Part shown: piece after piece, positions 42,318-51,195 of the stretch
Numbering within the stretch: position 1 is the stretch's first letter
Layout of the letters: each line of letters begins with the position of its first letter
Origin: Pseudomonas sp. G34
Lineage (GTDB): Bacteria > Pseudomonadota > Gammaproteobacteria > Pseudomonadales > Pseudomonadaceae
Direction: 5' to 3'
NCBI RefSeq assembly: GCF_031119625.1
Contig: NZ_JAVHZV010000029.1
Location: 496,001 to 560,000 of the forward strand
DNA length: 64,000 nt
Program-made: the position numbers and the translations under genes
The notes under the pieces: model-generated
Databases searched by the model: none
Told to the model about the DNA's origin: nothing
What the model saw: only the letters and a program-made list of their open reading frames with translations

Positions 42318-43838
42318 TCAGAAGAAGCCCAGCGGATTGATGTCGTAGCTGATCAGCAGGTTCTTGGTCTGCTGATAGTGGTCGAGCATCATCTTGTGGG
42401 TTTCGCGCCCGACCCCGGACTTCTTGTAGCCGCCAAAGGCAGCATGCGCCGGGTACAGGTGGTAGCAGTTGGTCCATACGCGGCCGGCCTTGATGCCACG
42501 GCCCATGCGGTAGGCGCGGTTGATGTCGCGCGTCCACACGCCGGCGCCCAGGCCGAACTCGGTGTCGTTGGCGATCGCCAGGGCTTCGGCTTCGTCCTTG
42601 AAGGTGGTCACGCCCACCACCGGGCCGAAGATCTCCTCCTGGAACACGCGCATCTTGTTGGTGCCCTTGAGCAGGGTCGGCTGGATGTAATAGCCGCCGG
42701 CCAGATCGCCTTCGAGTTTCTCGGTGGCGCCGCCGGCGAGCAGCTCGGCACCTTCCTGCTGGGCGATTTCCAGGTAGCTGAGGATCTTGTCGTACTGCTG
42801 CTGCGAGGCCTGGGCGCCGACCATGGTCTCGGTATCCAGCGGGTTGCCGCGCTTGATCGACTTGACCTTCTTCATCACCTCGACCATGAACGGCTCGAAG
42901 ATCGACTCCTGCACCAACGCCCGCGATGGGCAGGTGCACACCTCGCCCTGGTTGAAGAAGGCCAGCACCAGGCCTTCGGCGGCCTTCTCGATAAACGCCG
43001 GCTCGGCCTGCATGATGTCTTCGAAGAACAGGTTCGGGCTCTTGCCGCCCAGCTCCACGGTGCTCGGGATGATGTTGGCGGCGGCGCATTTCATGATGTG
43101 CGAGCCGACCGGGGTGGAGCCGGTGAAGGCGATCTTGGCGATGCGCGTGCTGGTGGCCAGGGCCTCGCCGGCTTCGCGGCCAAAGCCCTGGACGATATTC
43201 AGCACGCCCGGCGGCAGCAGGTCGCCGACCAGTTCGGCGAATACGCTGATCGACAGCGGCGTCTGCTCGGCGGGTTTGAGCACCACGCAGTTGCCGGCCG
43301 CCAGGGCCGGCGCCAGCTTCCAGGCGGCCATCAGCAGCGGGAAGTTCCACGGGATGATCTGCCCGACCACGCCCAGCGGCTCGTGGAAGTGATAGGAGGC
43401 GGTGTGTTCGTTGATCTCCGCGGCAGTGCCTTCCTGGGCGCGGATGCAGCCGGCGAAGTAACGGAAGTGGTCGGCGGCCAGCGGCACGTCGGCGTTGAGC
43501 GTCTCGCGCACAGCCTTGCCGTTGTCCCAGGTTTCCGCCACGGCGAGCAGTTCGAGGTTGGCTTCGATACGGTCGGCGATCTTCAACAGGATCAGCGCGC
43601 GATCCTGCACCGACGTCTTGCCCCAGGCCTCGGCGGCGGCGTGGGCAGCATCCAGGGCCTTGTCGATGTCCTTGGCGTCGGAGCGCGGGAATTCGCCGAT
43701 GGTCGAGGCATCCACCGGGCTGGTGTTGGTGAAGTACTGGCCACCCACCGGCGCGACGAACTCGCCGCCGATGTAGTTGCCGTAGCGCGCTTTCAAGGTA
43801 ACGACGGCGCCTGCGCTACCGGGTTTGGCATAGATCAT
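42318..43838 (-). CDS. exaC: NAD+-dependent aldehyde dehydrogenase, ExaC type
   Basis: A 506-aa aldehyde dehydrogenase, the length and start (MIYAKPGSAGAVVTLKARYG) of Pseudomonas ExaC, which oxidises acetaldehyde formed from ethanol. The NAD-binding FTGSTPVGSHIM, the catalytic glutamate in VELGGKSPNLFF and the catalytic cysteine in FFNQGEVCTCPSRALV are present. The start at 43838 fits homologues; the open frame reaches 33 codons further. The 280-base gap upstream is non-coding and presumably holds its promoter; a GG-N10-GC pattern with TTGCA near 44024-44039 is a weak candidate for a sigma-54 promoter. Confidence 0.9.
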   Translation of the reverse strand: MIYAKPGSAGAVVTLKARYGNYIGGEFVAPVGGQYFTNTSPVDASTIGEFPRSDAKDIDKALDAAHAAAEAWGKTSVQDRALILLKIADRIEANLELLAVAETWDNGKAVRETLNADVPLAADHFRYFAGCIRAQEGTAAEINEHTASYHFHEPLGVVGQIIPWNFPLLMAAWKLAPALAAGNCVVLKPAEQTPLSISVFAELVGDLLPPGVLNIVQGFGREAGEALATSTRIAKIAFTGSTPVGSHIMKCAAANIIPSTVELGGKSPNLFFEDIMQAEPAFIEKAAEGLVLAFFNQGEVCTCPSRALVQESIFEPFMVEVMKKVKSIKRGNPLDTETMVGAQASQQQYDKILSYLEIAQQEGAELLAGGATEKLEGDLAGGYYIQPTLLKGTNKMRVFQEEIFGPVVGVTTFKDEAEALAIANDTEFGLGAGVWTRDINRAYRMGRGIKAGRVWTNCYHLYPAHAAFGGYKKSGVGRETHKMMLDHYQQTKNLLISYDINPLGFF

Positions 43839-44119
43839 GGGAACGACCTCTTTATTGTGGGAGCCCTCTCTCTGAGGCGAGAGACAGCCCAGGGTTCGAT
43901 TCTGCAATGTCGGCAGCCGCCTCCTCGTCGTCGTCACGCGGCGTGGCAGAGCCGGTGGCTGCCGAGCTGCTATCAGGGTAGACGCCTTCGCTGTTTTTCG
44001 CCGCTGGGCTTGTAAGCCAGGGTTGCAAGCTGATCACCAGCCCCCTACGGGAAGATTCCCTGAACGTTGCCAGCCCCTGGGCAGTCACCTGATCACAGGG
44101 CAACGACAAGGAGACGGAC

Positions 44120-44512
44120 ATGCACATATTCGGCAAATCGGCGCTGCTGCTCGCCGTCCTTTGCAGCGCTGGGGCACAGGCGGATGACGACGGGATGACC
44201 TTGCAGCAGCAACGCGACAGAATCGGCGAGGAGATGGTTCGCGAGCGCACCGGCACGCCACCGGCTGACAGCAATGGCACCGGCCAATCGAGCCCCGATC
44301 AACAGCAGCAACAGCAGACGCCGCGCAGCACCCTCAACTCGCCTGCCCGGCAGAATGGCGAGTCAGGCACAGGCACCAGGCGCCAACCCTCGGGTAGCAC
44401 GCCTGCAAATGGCAGCCAGCCCGCTCCCGGCACGCAGGGTGGCTCAACAGCACCTGCCACGCCAGGAACCGGGGGTGGTAGTCAGGGCGTAGGCGGCGCC
44501 ATCAGCCGCTAA
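44120..44512 (+). CDS. Secreted Gln/Pro/Ser/Gly-rich low-complexity protein
   Basis: A 130-aa protein with a signal peptide (MHIFGKSALLLAVLCSAGAQ, cleaved before ADDDG), a short helical segment (LQQQRDRIGEEMVRERTG) and then 90 residues almost wholly of Gly, Ser, Pro, Gln, Thr and Asn, including a run of six Gln near residue 62. The mature part should be disordered in the periplasm or outside. Start at 44120 with AAGGAG upstream. No family recognised; conserved function cannot be claimed. Confidence 0.65.
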   Translation: MHIFGKSALLLAVLCSAGAQADDDGMTLQQQRDRIGEEMVRERTGTPPADSNGTGQSSPDQQQQQQTPRSTLNSPARQNGESGTGTRRQPSGSTPANGSQPAPGTQGGSTAPATPGTGGGSQGVGGAISR

Positions 44513-44842
44513 GGCGAGAATCCGCCACTTAACCTCCCCCGACAGCGTATGGAAGGCGGAATTTCGCCAACCGGCAGGCACGATGCCGTGCGTGATATTG
44601 ACGCAGCGCACTAGTTAGCCGGCTAATAGTTGCGTAGGCATGGATCTTGCCTTTCGAGGCAGCCTGCGACGAAACCACGCACATCAAGGTAAATACCCGG
44701 CGTTTCAAAAAATCACCGGGACTGATCGGTTTCGCAGAACGAAACCTGCCCGCATGCAACAGGCGCTGCCGCTCTATCACCCAGGGCGGTACCGAGGCCG
44801 GTCTTGCGGTCACGCAATTACATTACTGGAATGGTCTGTCTA
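44513..44842. other. Intergenic region upstream of mqo
   Basis: About 330 bases, no gene recognised. A small stem (GGCGGAATTTCGCC) lies at 44567-44580. The rest presumably holds the mqo promoter. The short leftward frame here (44529-44813) has no support. Confidence 0.5.
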
Positions 44843-46462
44843 ATGAAGAAACTCCTGCTGTCCCTACTGTGCTTGAGCGCGCTCGGCTGCGCCAAGCAAC
44901 CCGAACCGGAAAAATCCGTGGACGTCCTGCTGATCGGCGGGGGCATCATGAGTGCGAGCCTCGGCACCTACCTCAACGAGCTGGAGCCGAGCTGGAAAAT
45001 CGACCTCTACGAGCGCCTGCCTCAGGTCGCCAGCGAAAGCTCCAACGCCTGGAACAACGCGGGCACCGGTCATTCGGCACTTGCCGAACTGAACTACACC
45101 CCGGAAAAGGCTGACGGCACCATCGACATCAGCAAGGCCGTGGCGATCAACGAGTCGTTCGAGATCTCCAAGCAGTTCTGGGCCTATCAGGTCGAACAGG
45201 GCGTGCTGAGCAATCCGAAGTCGTTCATCAACGACGTATCACACATGAGTTTCGTGTGGGGCGACAAGAACACCGAATTCCTCAAGAAACGCTACGACGC
45301 CCTGCAGCACAGCTCGCTGTTCCGCAACATGGAGTTCTCCAACGACCCTGAGCAGATCAAGGAGTGGGTTCCCCTGGTGATGGAAGGCCGCGAGCCCGGC
45401 CAGAAAATCGCCGCGACTCGGGTGCAGACCGGCACCGATGTCAACTTCGGTGAAATCACCAACCAGCTGCTGAACAACCTGTCGCAGAAAAAGGACGTGT
45501 TCAACGTCCATGTACAGCACGAAGTGCGTGATATCACCCGTGCCGACGACGGCACCTGGAACGTCACCGTGGCCGACCTGGCCAATGGCGACAAGCTGAG
45601 CACCGTGAATGCCAAGTTCGTGTTCATCGGTGCTGGCGGCGGCGCCCTCAAGCTGCTGCAGAAATCCGGCATTCCGGAAGCAGAAGGCTACGCCGGCTTC
45701 CCGGTTGGTGGCTCGTTCCTGGTTACCCGCAACCCGGAAATCGCCGCCAGGCACCAGGCCAAGGTCTACGGCATGGCTTCCGTCGGCTCGCCACCCATGT
45801 CGGTTCCGCACCTGGATACCCGCGTGATCGATGGCGAAAAAGTCATCCTGTTCGGGCCATTCGCCACCTTCTCCACCAAGTACCTGAAGAACGGCTCGCT
45901 GCTGGACATGTTCGGCACCATCACCACCCACAACATCTCGCCGATGGTCAATGCGGGTATCGACAACTTCTCGCTCAGCACCTACCTGATCGGCCAGCTG
46001 ATGCTCAGCCAGGAAGACCGCATGCACTCGCTGCGTGAATACTTCCCCGAAGCGCAGGACAAGGACTGGGAACTGATCCAGGCCGGCCAGCGCGTGCAGA
46101 TCATCAAGAAGGATCCCGAGAAGGGTGGCATCCTGCAGTTCGGCACCGAAGTGGTCAGCTCCGAAGATGGTTCCATCGCCGCGCTGCTGGGCGCCTCGCC
46201 AGGTGCCTCCACTGCCGCGCCGATCATGCTCCACCTGATGGAGCGCACCTTCAAGGACAAGATCAACACGCCAGAGTGGCAGGCCAAGCTGAAGGAGATC
46301 ATCCCCTCCTACGGCCAGACCCTGAACAACAACCTGGAGCTGACCAACAAGACCCGCGCCTGGAGCAGCGAGCGTCTGCAGCTCAACTTCGTCGAGATCA
46401 AGCCGGAGCAGCCGCAGGGCGAGCCAGCCCCGCAGGCCGAGGCTCAAGCCGAAACGCTGTAA
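44843..46462 (+). CDS. mqo: Malate:quinone oxidoreductase with lipoprotein signal
   Basis: A 539-aa FAD enzyme oxidising malate to oxaloacetate and passing electrons to the quinone pool. Dinucleotide motif VDVLLIGGGIMSASLGTYL near residues 24-42, then NAWNNAGTGHSALAELNYTP, a family hallmark, and DGSIAALLGASPGASTAA at the C-terminal FAD site. Unusually, the start at 44843 gives MKKLLLSLLCLSALGCAKQP, a textbook lipoprotein signal with Cys16, so the enzyme would be exported and anchored. The C-terminal tail is Gln/Pro/Ala-rich. Ends in a strong terminator. Confidence 0.93.
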   Translation: MKKLLLSLLCLSALGCAKQPEPEKSVDVLLIGGGIMSASLGTYLNELEPSWKIDLYERLPQVASESSNAWNNAGTGHSALAELNYTPEKADGTIDISKAVAINESFEISKQFWAYQVEQGVLSNPKSFINDVSHMSFVWGDKNTEFLKKRYDALQHSSLFRNMEFSNDPEQIKEWVPLVMEGREPGQKIAATRVQTGTDVNFGEITNQLLNNLSQKKDVFNVHVQHEVRDITRADDGTWNVTVADLANGDKLSTVNAKFVFIGAGGGALKLLQKSGIPEAEGYAGFPVGGSFLVTRNPEIAARHQAKVYGMASVGSPPMSVPHLDTRVIDGEKVILFGPFATFSTKYLKNGSLLDMFGTITTHNISPMVNAGIDNFSLSTYLIGQLMLSQEDRMHSLREYFPEAQDKDWELIQAGQRVQIIKKDPEKGGILQFGTEVVSSEDGSIAALLGASPGASTAAPIMLHLMERTFKDKINTPEWQAKLKEIIPSYGQTLNNNLELTNKTRAWSSERLQLNFVEIKPEQPQGEPAPQAEAQAETL

Positions 46463-46510
46463 GGCCTATCAGCAGGCGCCCCCACGCAGGGCGCCGTGCG
46501 CAAACGAAAA

Positions 46511-46535
46511 AACGGCCCACAGGGGCCGTTTTTTT
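46511..46535. terminator. Bidirectional intrinsic terminator after mqo
   Basis: AACGGCCC, ACAG, GGGCCGTT and seven T, with an A-run on the left; serves mqo and, leftwards, the amidotransferase gene. Confidence 0.9.
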
Positions 46536-46555
46536 ATGTGCCGCTCTCAAGGCTG

Positions 46556-47284
46556 TCAGGCCGGCTGAGCTGCCTTGCCATTGGCGACGAAACGCAGCAT
46601 CCACTCACCCACGGTGCGGCCGTGATGATCCTCATGCAGGGTGTCGACCGCTGCCCGGTAGGTGGGCTCGCCAATGTGCTGCTGGCGGATGTCCAGCAAC
46701 GCCCGGGAATACTCGGGCACGAACTCGGGGTGGCCCTGGAAGCACAGCACCTGATCACCGATGCGATAGGCCGCATGGGCACAAAACGGACTGGTGGCCA
46801 GCAGCGTGGCATTTTCCGGCAGCCGGGTAACCTGATCCTGGTGGCTGATCAACAGCGTCAGTTCATCCAGTGCCGGGGTCATCCAGTCAGGCTGTTCGGT
46901 CAGCTGATAGCGATGAATGCCCACGCCCCACCCGCCACTGGCGCGCTCGGCCCTGCCGCCGAGCAGCAGCGCCAGCAATTGATGACCAAAGCAGATGCCC
47001 AGCAGCTTGTCGCCCGCCTGGTAACGTTCCAGCAGGTAGGCCTTGAGCGTCTCGATCCAGGGATCATTGGCGAACGAATCGGCCTTGCTGCCGGTGACCA
47101 GGTACGCATCGAAACGGGCATCGGCGGGCGGATAATCGCCCTGCATCACGTTGAATACCTGGAAGCTGGCAGCGATCGCCTGGCCAGCGAAGAGACGTTC
47201 GAACATCTTGCCGTAGCCCTGGTACTGGTCGACCAGCTCGGGGCGCAGGATGTCGGTTTCCAGAATGCAGATCTGCAGCAACAT
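46556..47284 (-). CDS. Class I glutamine amidotransferase (GMP-synthase-like)
   Basis: A 242-aa stand-alone amidotransferase domain. Nucleophile Cys98 in KLLGICFGHQLLALLLGG, and the His/Glu partners in VLCFQGHPEFVPEY near residue 185, form the full triad. Such proteins release ammonia from glutamine or gamma-glutamyl compounds; small stand-alone forms often act on gamma-glutamyl-polyamines or as peptidases. No synthetase partner lies nearby. Start MLLQICILETDILRP at 47284. Confidence 0.88.
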   Translation of the reverse strand: MLLQICILETDILRPELVDQYQGYGKMFERLFAGQAIAASFQVFNVMQGDYPPADARFDAYLVTGSKADSFANDPWIETLKAYLLERYQAGDKLLGICFGHQLLALLLGGRAERASGGWGVGIHRYQLTEQPDWMTPALDELTLLISHQDQVTRLPENATLLATSPFCAHAAYRIGDQVLCFQGHPEFVPEYSRALLDIRQQHIGEPTYRAAVDTLHEDHHGRTVGEWMLRFVANGKAAQPA

Positions 47285-47469
47285 GGCGGTACCTGAAAAA
47301 TAACGAAGCCGTCAAAGCGTGCCTTGGCTGTTGCGGCAACGCAAGAGGCATGCCGCTGTTCGTCATCAGCCGTTTCGATAGCCGTCATACGCAACATTTA
47401 CTTCAGCGCTCGCGCCAGCCCATCGATGATGGCGTCATCGGCCTCCCGGCTACTGACGAGCGCAGCCTC

Positions 47470-47640
47470 ATGCACAGCCAAACCATTCGCTACGCACGCA
47501 ACGGCGCGCTCGGCGCCATCGCCCTTTACCTGGCGATTGCCCTGCCCTTGCTGGCGGTGAGCATGCAGCACACCTCCCAGCCTGCGCCAACGGTGAGCGA
47601 CGCGGCGCCGGTTGCACCGGGCCGGGGCAGTTTTAGCTGA
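47470..47640 (+). CDS. Possible 56-aa single-span membrane protein
   Basis: MHSQTIRYARNGALGAIALY and the hydrophobic LAIALPLLAVSMQ form one clear membrane helix, followed by a short polar Pro/Ala tail. The ribosome site is weak (GAGCG). It lies upstream of the PepSY gene in the same direction and could share its promoter. A real small gene is plausible but unproven. Confidence 0.4.
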   Translation: MHSQTIRYARNGALGAIALYLAIALPLLAVSMQHTSQPAPTVSDAAPVAPGRGSFS

Positions 47641-47720
47641 ACCTGAAGCGAAGCGCCGGACTCCAACAGGAAGTGCCTGAATACGGGCGCGATCTTCCTA
47701 AACAGTAAAGGAGTTCCACG

Positions 47721-47987
47721 ATGCTCAAGAAGACCCTGACTGCCCTTACCGCCGCTGCCGCCATGAGCGCTGGCCTCGCCATGGCCGATCGCCCGGGCGC
47801 CGACTGGATCAGCATCGAGCAAGCGCTGAGCAGCGCCAAGCAGGCTGGCTTCACCCAGATCCACAAGATCGAGGCAGACGACGCCGGTTACTGGGAAGGC
47901 GAAGGCACCAAACAGGACAATCGCCTCTACGAATTCCGCGTGGATGGCAAGAGCGGCAAGGTCATTCGCGAGCAGCTGGACAACTGA
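47721..47987 (+). CDS. PepSY-domain exported protein
   Basis: An 88-aa periplasmic protein: signal peptide about 22 residues (MLKKTLTALTAAAAMSAGLAMA), then a single PepSY domain (ISIEQALSSAKQAGFTQIHK, RLYEFRVDGKSGKVIREQLD). PepSY domains modulate proteases or bind metals. AAGGAG lies 8 bases upstream of the ATG, and a strong terminator follows. Common in Pseudomonas as a stand-alone gene, often under two-component control. Confidence 0.85.
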   Translation: MLKKTLTALTAAAAMSAGLAMADRPGADWISIEQALSSAKQAGFTQIHKIEADDAGYWEGEGTKQDNRLYEFRVDGKSGKVIREQLDN

Positions 47988-48053
47988 TCGATCCAGCCCA
48001 GGGTCTGTTGGCGTTTCAACGCGAACCGCGTGCGAAACCTCGGCAGCCCTCGA

Positions 48054-48079
48054 AACCGGCCCAAGCGGCCGGTTTTTTT
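48054..48079 (+). terminator. Intrinsic terminator after the PepSY gene
   Basis: AACCGGCC, five-base loop, GGCCGGTT, then seven T. It lies 66 bases past the PepSY stop. The rest of the 356-base gap up to 48343 holds nothing else recognised. Confidence 0.85.
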
Positions 48080-48343
48080 GAGCCGTAAAAAAGTTCGGAT
48101 GAGCGGTCATTGGTCAACGGTAATGCGTCGCAGGCCGTGTAGCGTCTGGCGCCGGGGTTATGCAGAAGTGGCAAAGGGTTCCATATCCTTGCAGGTACTG
48201 TTTTGCACCCCTTTAGAAACAAGCGATCTAAAAAACTATGCCGCGCCCTCTACAGTCAATACATATGCCGTCGGGTTTTGCCGAGGCACTGGGGACGAAG
48301 CGGTAAGCACGGCCCATCACAACAATCAAAAAGGCGAACGGCC

Positions 48344-48439
48344 ATGTTCAAGAAACCGAAATTCCGCCAGGCGGGGCTGATTCTCTTTGCCACCGCCGTC
48401 TTGCTGATTCTCCCCAATCTGAGCCGAATGGTCGGTTGA
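48344..48439 (+). CDS. 31-aa single-span membrane miniprotein
   Basis: MFKKPKFRQAGLILFATAVL, then LILPNLSRMVG: a basic N-terminus followed by one membrane helix, a common layout for small bacterial membrane proteins with the N-terminus inside. A weak site (AAGGCGAACGGCC) precedes the ATG. It ends 6 bases before the convergent AEC gene. Too short for a family call, but the layout looks genuine. Confidence 0.5.
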   Translation: MFKKPKFRQAGLILFATAVLLILPNLSRMVG

Positions 48440-48445
48440 GGCCGA

Positions 48446-49333
48446 TCAGTTGACCCGTGGCATCCACCACGCCAGGATCAGCGGCAACCAAACGATCGCC
48501 AGCAGCGTCGAGCACATCACCAGGCTCGCGACCTGTTCGGGTGAGCGATTGGCACGCACCGCGAACAGATAATTGAACACCGCCACCGGCATGGCCGACT
48601 GCACCACCAGCACAGCGTGGGTCAGCGGTTCCAGCCCCATCGCCGCACCAATGCCCCAGCCAACGGCCGCGCCCAAGAATATCCGCAGCGCGCCCAGCAC
48701 CAGCCCGGACCCCAGGTGATGCAGGCGAATGCTGGCCAGCGAAACACCCAGGGTCAGCAGCATCAACGGAATGGTCATGCCACCCAGCAAACCGACGGTA
48801 TTGGCCAGCCAGCGCGGCAGTTGCAGATCCATGAAGATCATCGGCAACGCCAGCAACAGGCTGATCAGAATCGGATTGCGTAACAAATCCCTGATCGACG
48901 CTGCATTGCCCGACAAGGCGATACCAACGCTGAACTGCATGATCGACAGCGTCAGGAAGAATGCCACGGCCAGCGCCAGGCCATGCTCGCCAAAGGCATA
49001 CAGACTGATGGGCAGGCCCATGTTGCCGGTATTGGGGAACAGGAACGCCGGCACCAGCACCTTCCACTGCTGGCGGAACAGGCGGCTGAACAGCACGCCG
49101 AACAACCCCATGCAGGCCGTCACCAGTACGCAGCCCAGTGCCATGCTGGTAAATGCCTGCGGATCGATATCGGCACGGCTGAGGGTCGCCAGCACCAGGC
49201 TCGGCGTACCGATGGTCAATACCAGCCGAGCGATGAATTCGGTGGGGTAATGCTGGCCGCTACGGGCCCACGCATAGCCGATGCCGGAGACGATGATCAC
49301 CGGCGCCAGTACAGCAAACAACTCGGCCAGCAT
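48446..49333 (-). CDS. AEC-family (auxin efflux carrier-like) transporter
   Basis: A 295-aa inner-membrane transporter with about ten helices. The sequence MLAELFAVLAPVIIVSGIGY, then FPNTGNMGLPISLYAFGEHG (the conserved asparagine-glycine crossing), and a second half-repeat ending STLLAIVWLPLILAWWM match the AEC superfamily, which moves small organic acids or amino acids. Stand-alone gene; substrate unknown. Confidence 0.9.
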   Translation of the reverse strand: MLAELFAVLAPVIIVSGIGYAWARSGQHYPTEFIARLVLTIGTPSLVLATLSRADIDPQAFTSMALGCVLVTACMGLFGVLFSRLFRQQWKVLVPAFLFPNTGNMGLPISLYAFGEHGLALAVAFFLTLSIMQFSVGIALSGNAASIRDLLRNPILISLLLALPMIFMDLQLPRWLANTVGLLGGMTIPLMLLTLGVSLASIRLHHLGSGLVLGALRIFLGAAVGWGIGAAMGLEPLTHAVLVVQSAMPVAVFNYLFAVRANRSPEQVASLVMCSTLLAIVWLPLILAWWMPRVN

Positions 49334-49448
49334 GGCCTCTTCCTTCAGACGAAACGGCCATGCTAGGGGCGATCACCCGCTGATCGCAAGCCATGCCGGG
49401 ATGAATGGGCGTCTCGATCAGGCAAGGACCATCCACCGCCCTCGCTCC

Positions 49449-50246
49449 TCACTGCGCCTGCACCTGGATCAAGGGTTCGACATCGACCCTCGCCATCAGC
49501 CGCTCACAGCCGCCGCCACGGCGCATGCCGCGTACCGGGCAGGCGTCCAGATAATCCAGGCCGATGGCCAATTTGAGATGGCGCTCGGGCCTGGACAGGC
49601 AGTTGGTCACGTCAAAGCTGTACCAGCCGTCATCCAGCCAGGCCTCGGCCCAGGCGTGGCTGGCCAGGTGATCCCGACTGTCGGTAACCAGATAGCCAGA
49701 CACGTAGCGCGCCGGGATACCCAGGCTGCGCGCGCAGGCGAGGAAGGCGTGGGCATGATCCTGACAAACCCCCTGGCGCCCGGCGAAGGCTTCCGCCGCG
49801 CTGGTTTCCACCGCGGTGATACCGGGCTGGTAGCGAATGTGATCGTTGAGGCCGTGCATCAGATCGATCAGCGCAGTGCGATCTCGGCGCTGGGCGCATT
49901 GTTTCCAGGCGAAGTCGCGCAGCGCCGCATCCGCCTCGGTCAGGCGGGTGAACCGCAGGAATGGCAGCGCCGACAGGCTGTCGTGCTCGGCATCGCTGAA
50001 TTCATCGATCTCGACCTGCCCCTCGGCGCCGATGATGATCGATTCATGGGGTTCGTCCAGCGTCAGCACGTGCAGAATATTGCCGTAAGGGTCGAGCTGC
50101 GCGCGAACCGGGCGTGGCAGATCCAACTGCCAGCTGAGGATCTGCTGGTGCGGGCTGTCATGCGGTGTGAGGCGCAGGTACTGGATGCTGGCACGCACCT
50201 GATCATCGTAGTGATAGGTGGTGTTGTGACGGATGGACAGTCTCAT
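49449..50246 (-). CDS. Transglutaminase-like cysteine protease/ligase
   Basis: A 265-aa protein with an N-terminal beta domain (MRLSIRHNTTYHYDDQVRAS) and a transglutaminase core. The catalytic cysteine is in AGRQGVCQDHAHAFLACARS near residue 160, the histidine in HLASHAWAEAWLDDGWYSFD near 197, and the aspartate in FDVTN near 212. Third gene of a three-gene operon with alpha-E and circularly permuted ATP-grasp proteins, its start overlapping the alpha-E stop. This conserved trio has been proposed to add or trim peptide tags. Confidence 0.9.
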   Translation of the reverse strand: MRLSIRHNTTYHYDDQVRASIQYLRLTPHDSPHQQILSWQLDLPRPVRAQLDPYGNILHVLTLDEPHESIIIGAEGQVEIDEFSDAEHDSLSALPFLRFTRLTEADAALRDFAWKQCAQRRDRTALIDLMHGLNDHIRYQPGITAVETSAAEAFAGRQGVCQDHAHAFLACARSLGIPARYVSGYLVTDSRDHLASHAWAEAWLDDGWYSFDVTNCLSRPERHLKLAIGLDYLDACPVRGMRRGGGCERLMARVDVEPLIQVQAQ

Positions 50247-51193
50247 GCGACCTCCAGATAGGACGTGTGGATGGCGCCGCCAAGTAGGTGGATCTGCTCG
50301 ATGAAATCGGTCAGCCAGGCGTGCAACCCCTCTTCCAGCACCTCATCGATATGGGTGTAACGTAGCCGCGCATTGAGCTCGGCAGCCAGGCGCTGGGCCG
50401 GGCGACCACTGTCGCCAGGCAGGCCATCGAGCATCTGGTAGAGCTCATCCATGCAGGCACTCAACGAACGCGGCACCTCGCGGCGCAGCAGCAACAACTC
50501 GGAGACCTTGCGGGCGCCAGGCGAGCCACGGTAAACCTCGGCGAACGCCTCGAACGAGGACAGCGCCCGTAGCAAGGCGCTCCACTGGTAGTAGCTGTGG
50601 GCCGGTCGACCGTCGAGATCGTCGACATCCTCGCCGAGCAGCTCGTAGCGTGCGTCGAGCAGGCGCAAGGTGTTGTCGGCACGCTCGAGAAAGGTGCCCA
50701 GGCGGATGAACCGGTAGGCCTCGCCACGCACGATGGTGCCGAAGGTCGCGCCGCGAAACAGGTGGGAGCGCTCCTTGACCCATTCACAGAAGCGGCTGAT
50801 GCCGTAGCGGCCCAGCCCCTGCTCGGCGATGCTGCGGATTTCCAGCCAGGTGGCGTTGATGTTCTCCCACATGTCCGCGGTGATGCGCCCGCGTACGGCA
50901 TGGGCGTTACTGCGTGCAGCCCCCAGGCAGCTGTAGATGCTCGCCGGGTTCTGGGCGTCCAGGGCGAAGAAATGCAGGATGCGCTCGGCATGCAACGCAC
51001 CGTGGCGCTGCTGGTACTCCTCCAGCGTGCCGGTAATCAGCAGCGGCATGGCCAGTTCATCGAGGCCGTCACGGCGCCCGTCCTGGGGCATCAGCGACAG
51101 CGAATAGCTGACCTCCAGCATGCGCGCCAGGTTTTCCGCGCGCTCCAGATAGCGGGACATCCAGTACAGATCGGAGGCAGTTCTCGATAGCAT
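50243..51193 (-). CDS. Alpha-E domain protein
   Basis: A 316-aa all-helical alpha-E domain protein. The hallmark start MLSRTASDLYWMSRYLERAE followed by NLARMLEVSYS is exact. Later blocks ENINATWLEIRSIAEQ and RRGEAYRFIRLGTFLERADN (as VRGEAYRFIRLG) fit the family. It lies between the ATP-grasp gene (2 bases away) and the transglutaminase gene (ATGA overlap). Its role is not established biochemically; it is thought to be a partner of the ATP-grasp ligase. A start at 51193 is clear because the open frame upstream is unrelated. Confidence 0.9.
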   Translation of the reverse strand: MLSRTASDLYWMSRYLERAENLARMLEVSYSLSLMPQDGRRDGLDELAMPLLITGTLEEYQQRHGALHAERILHFFALDAQNPASIYSCLGAARSNAHAVRGRITADMWENINATWLEIRSIAEQGLGRYGISRFCEWVKERSHLFRGATFGTIVRGEAYRFIRLGTFLERADNTLRLLDARYELLGEDVDDLDGRPAHSYYQWSALLRALSSFEAFAEVYRGSPGARKVSELLLLRREVPRSLSACMDELYQMLDGLPGDSGRPAQRLAAELNARLRYTHIDEVLEEGLHAWLTDFIEQIHLLGGAIHTSYLEVA

Positions 51194-51195
51194 AG

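Noticed and set aside
44024..44039. Sigma-54 promoter before exaC
   Set aside because: GG-N10-GC with TTGCA is present, but the -24 half is poor and the start codon is far away; not listed as a separate feature.
44529..44813. Leftward frame upstream of mqo
   Set aside because: No start site and no family likeness; more likely the mqo promoter region.
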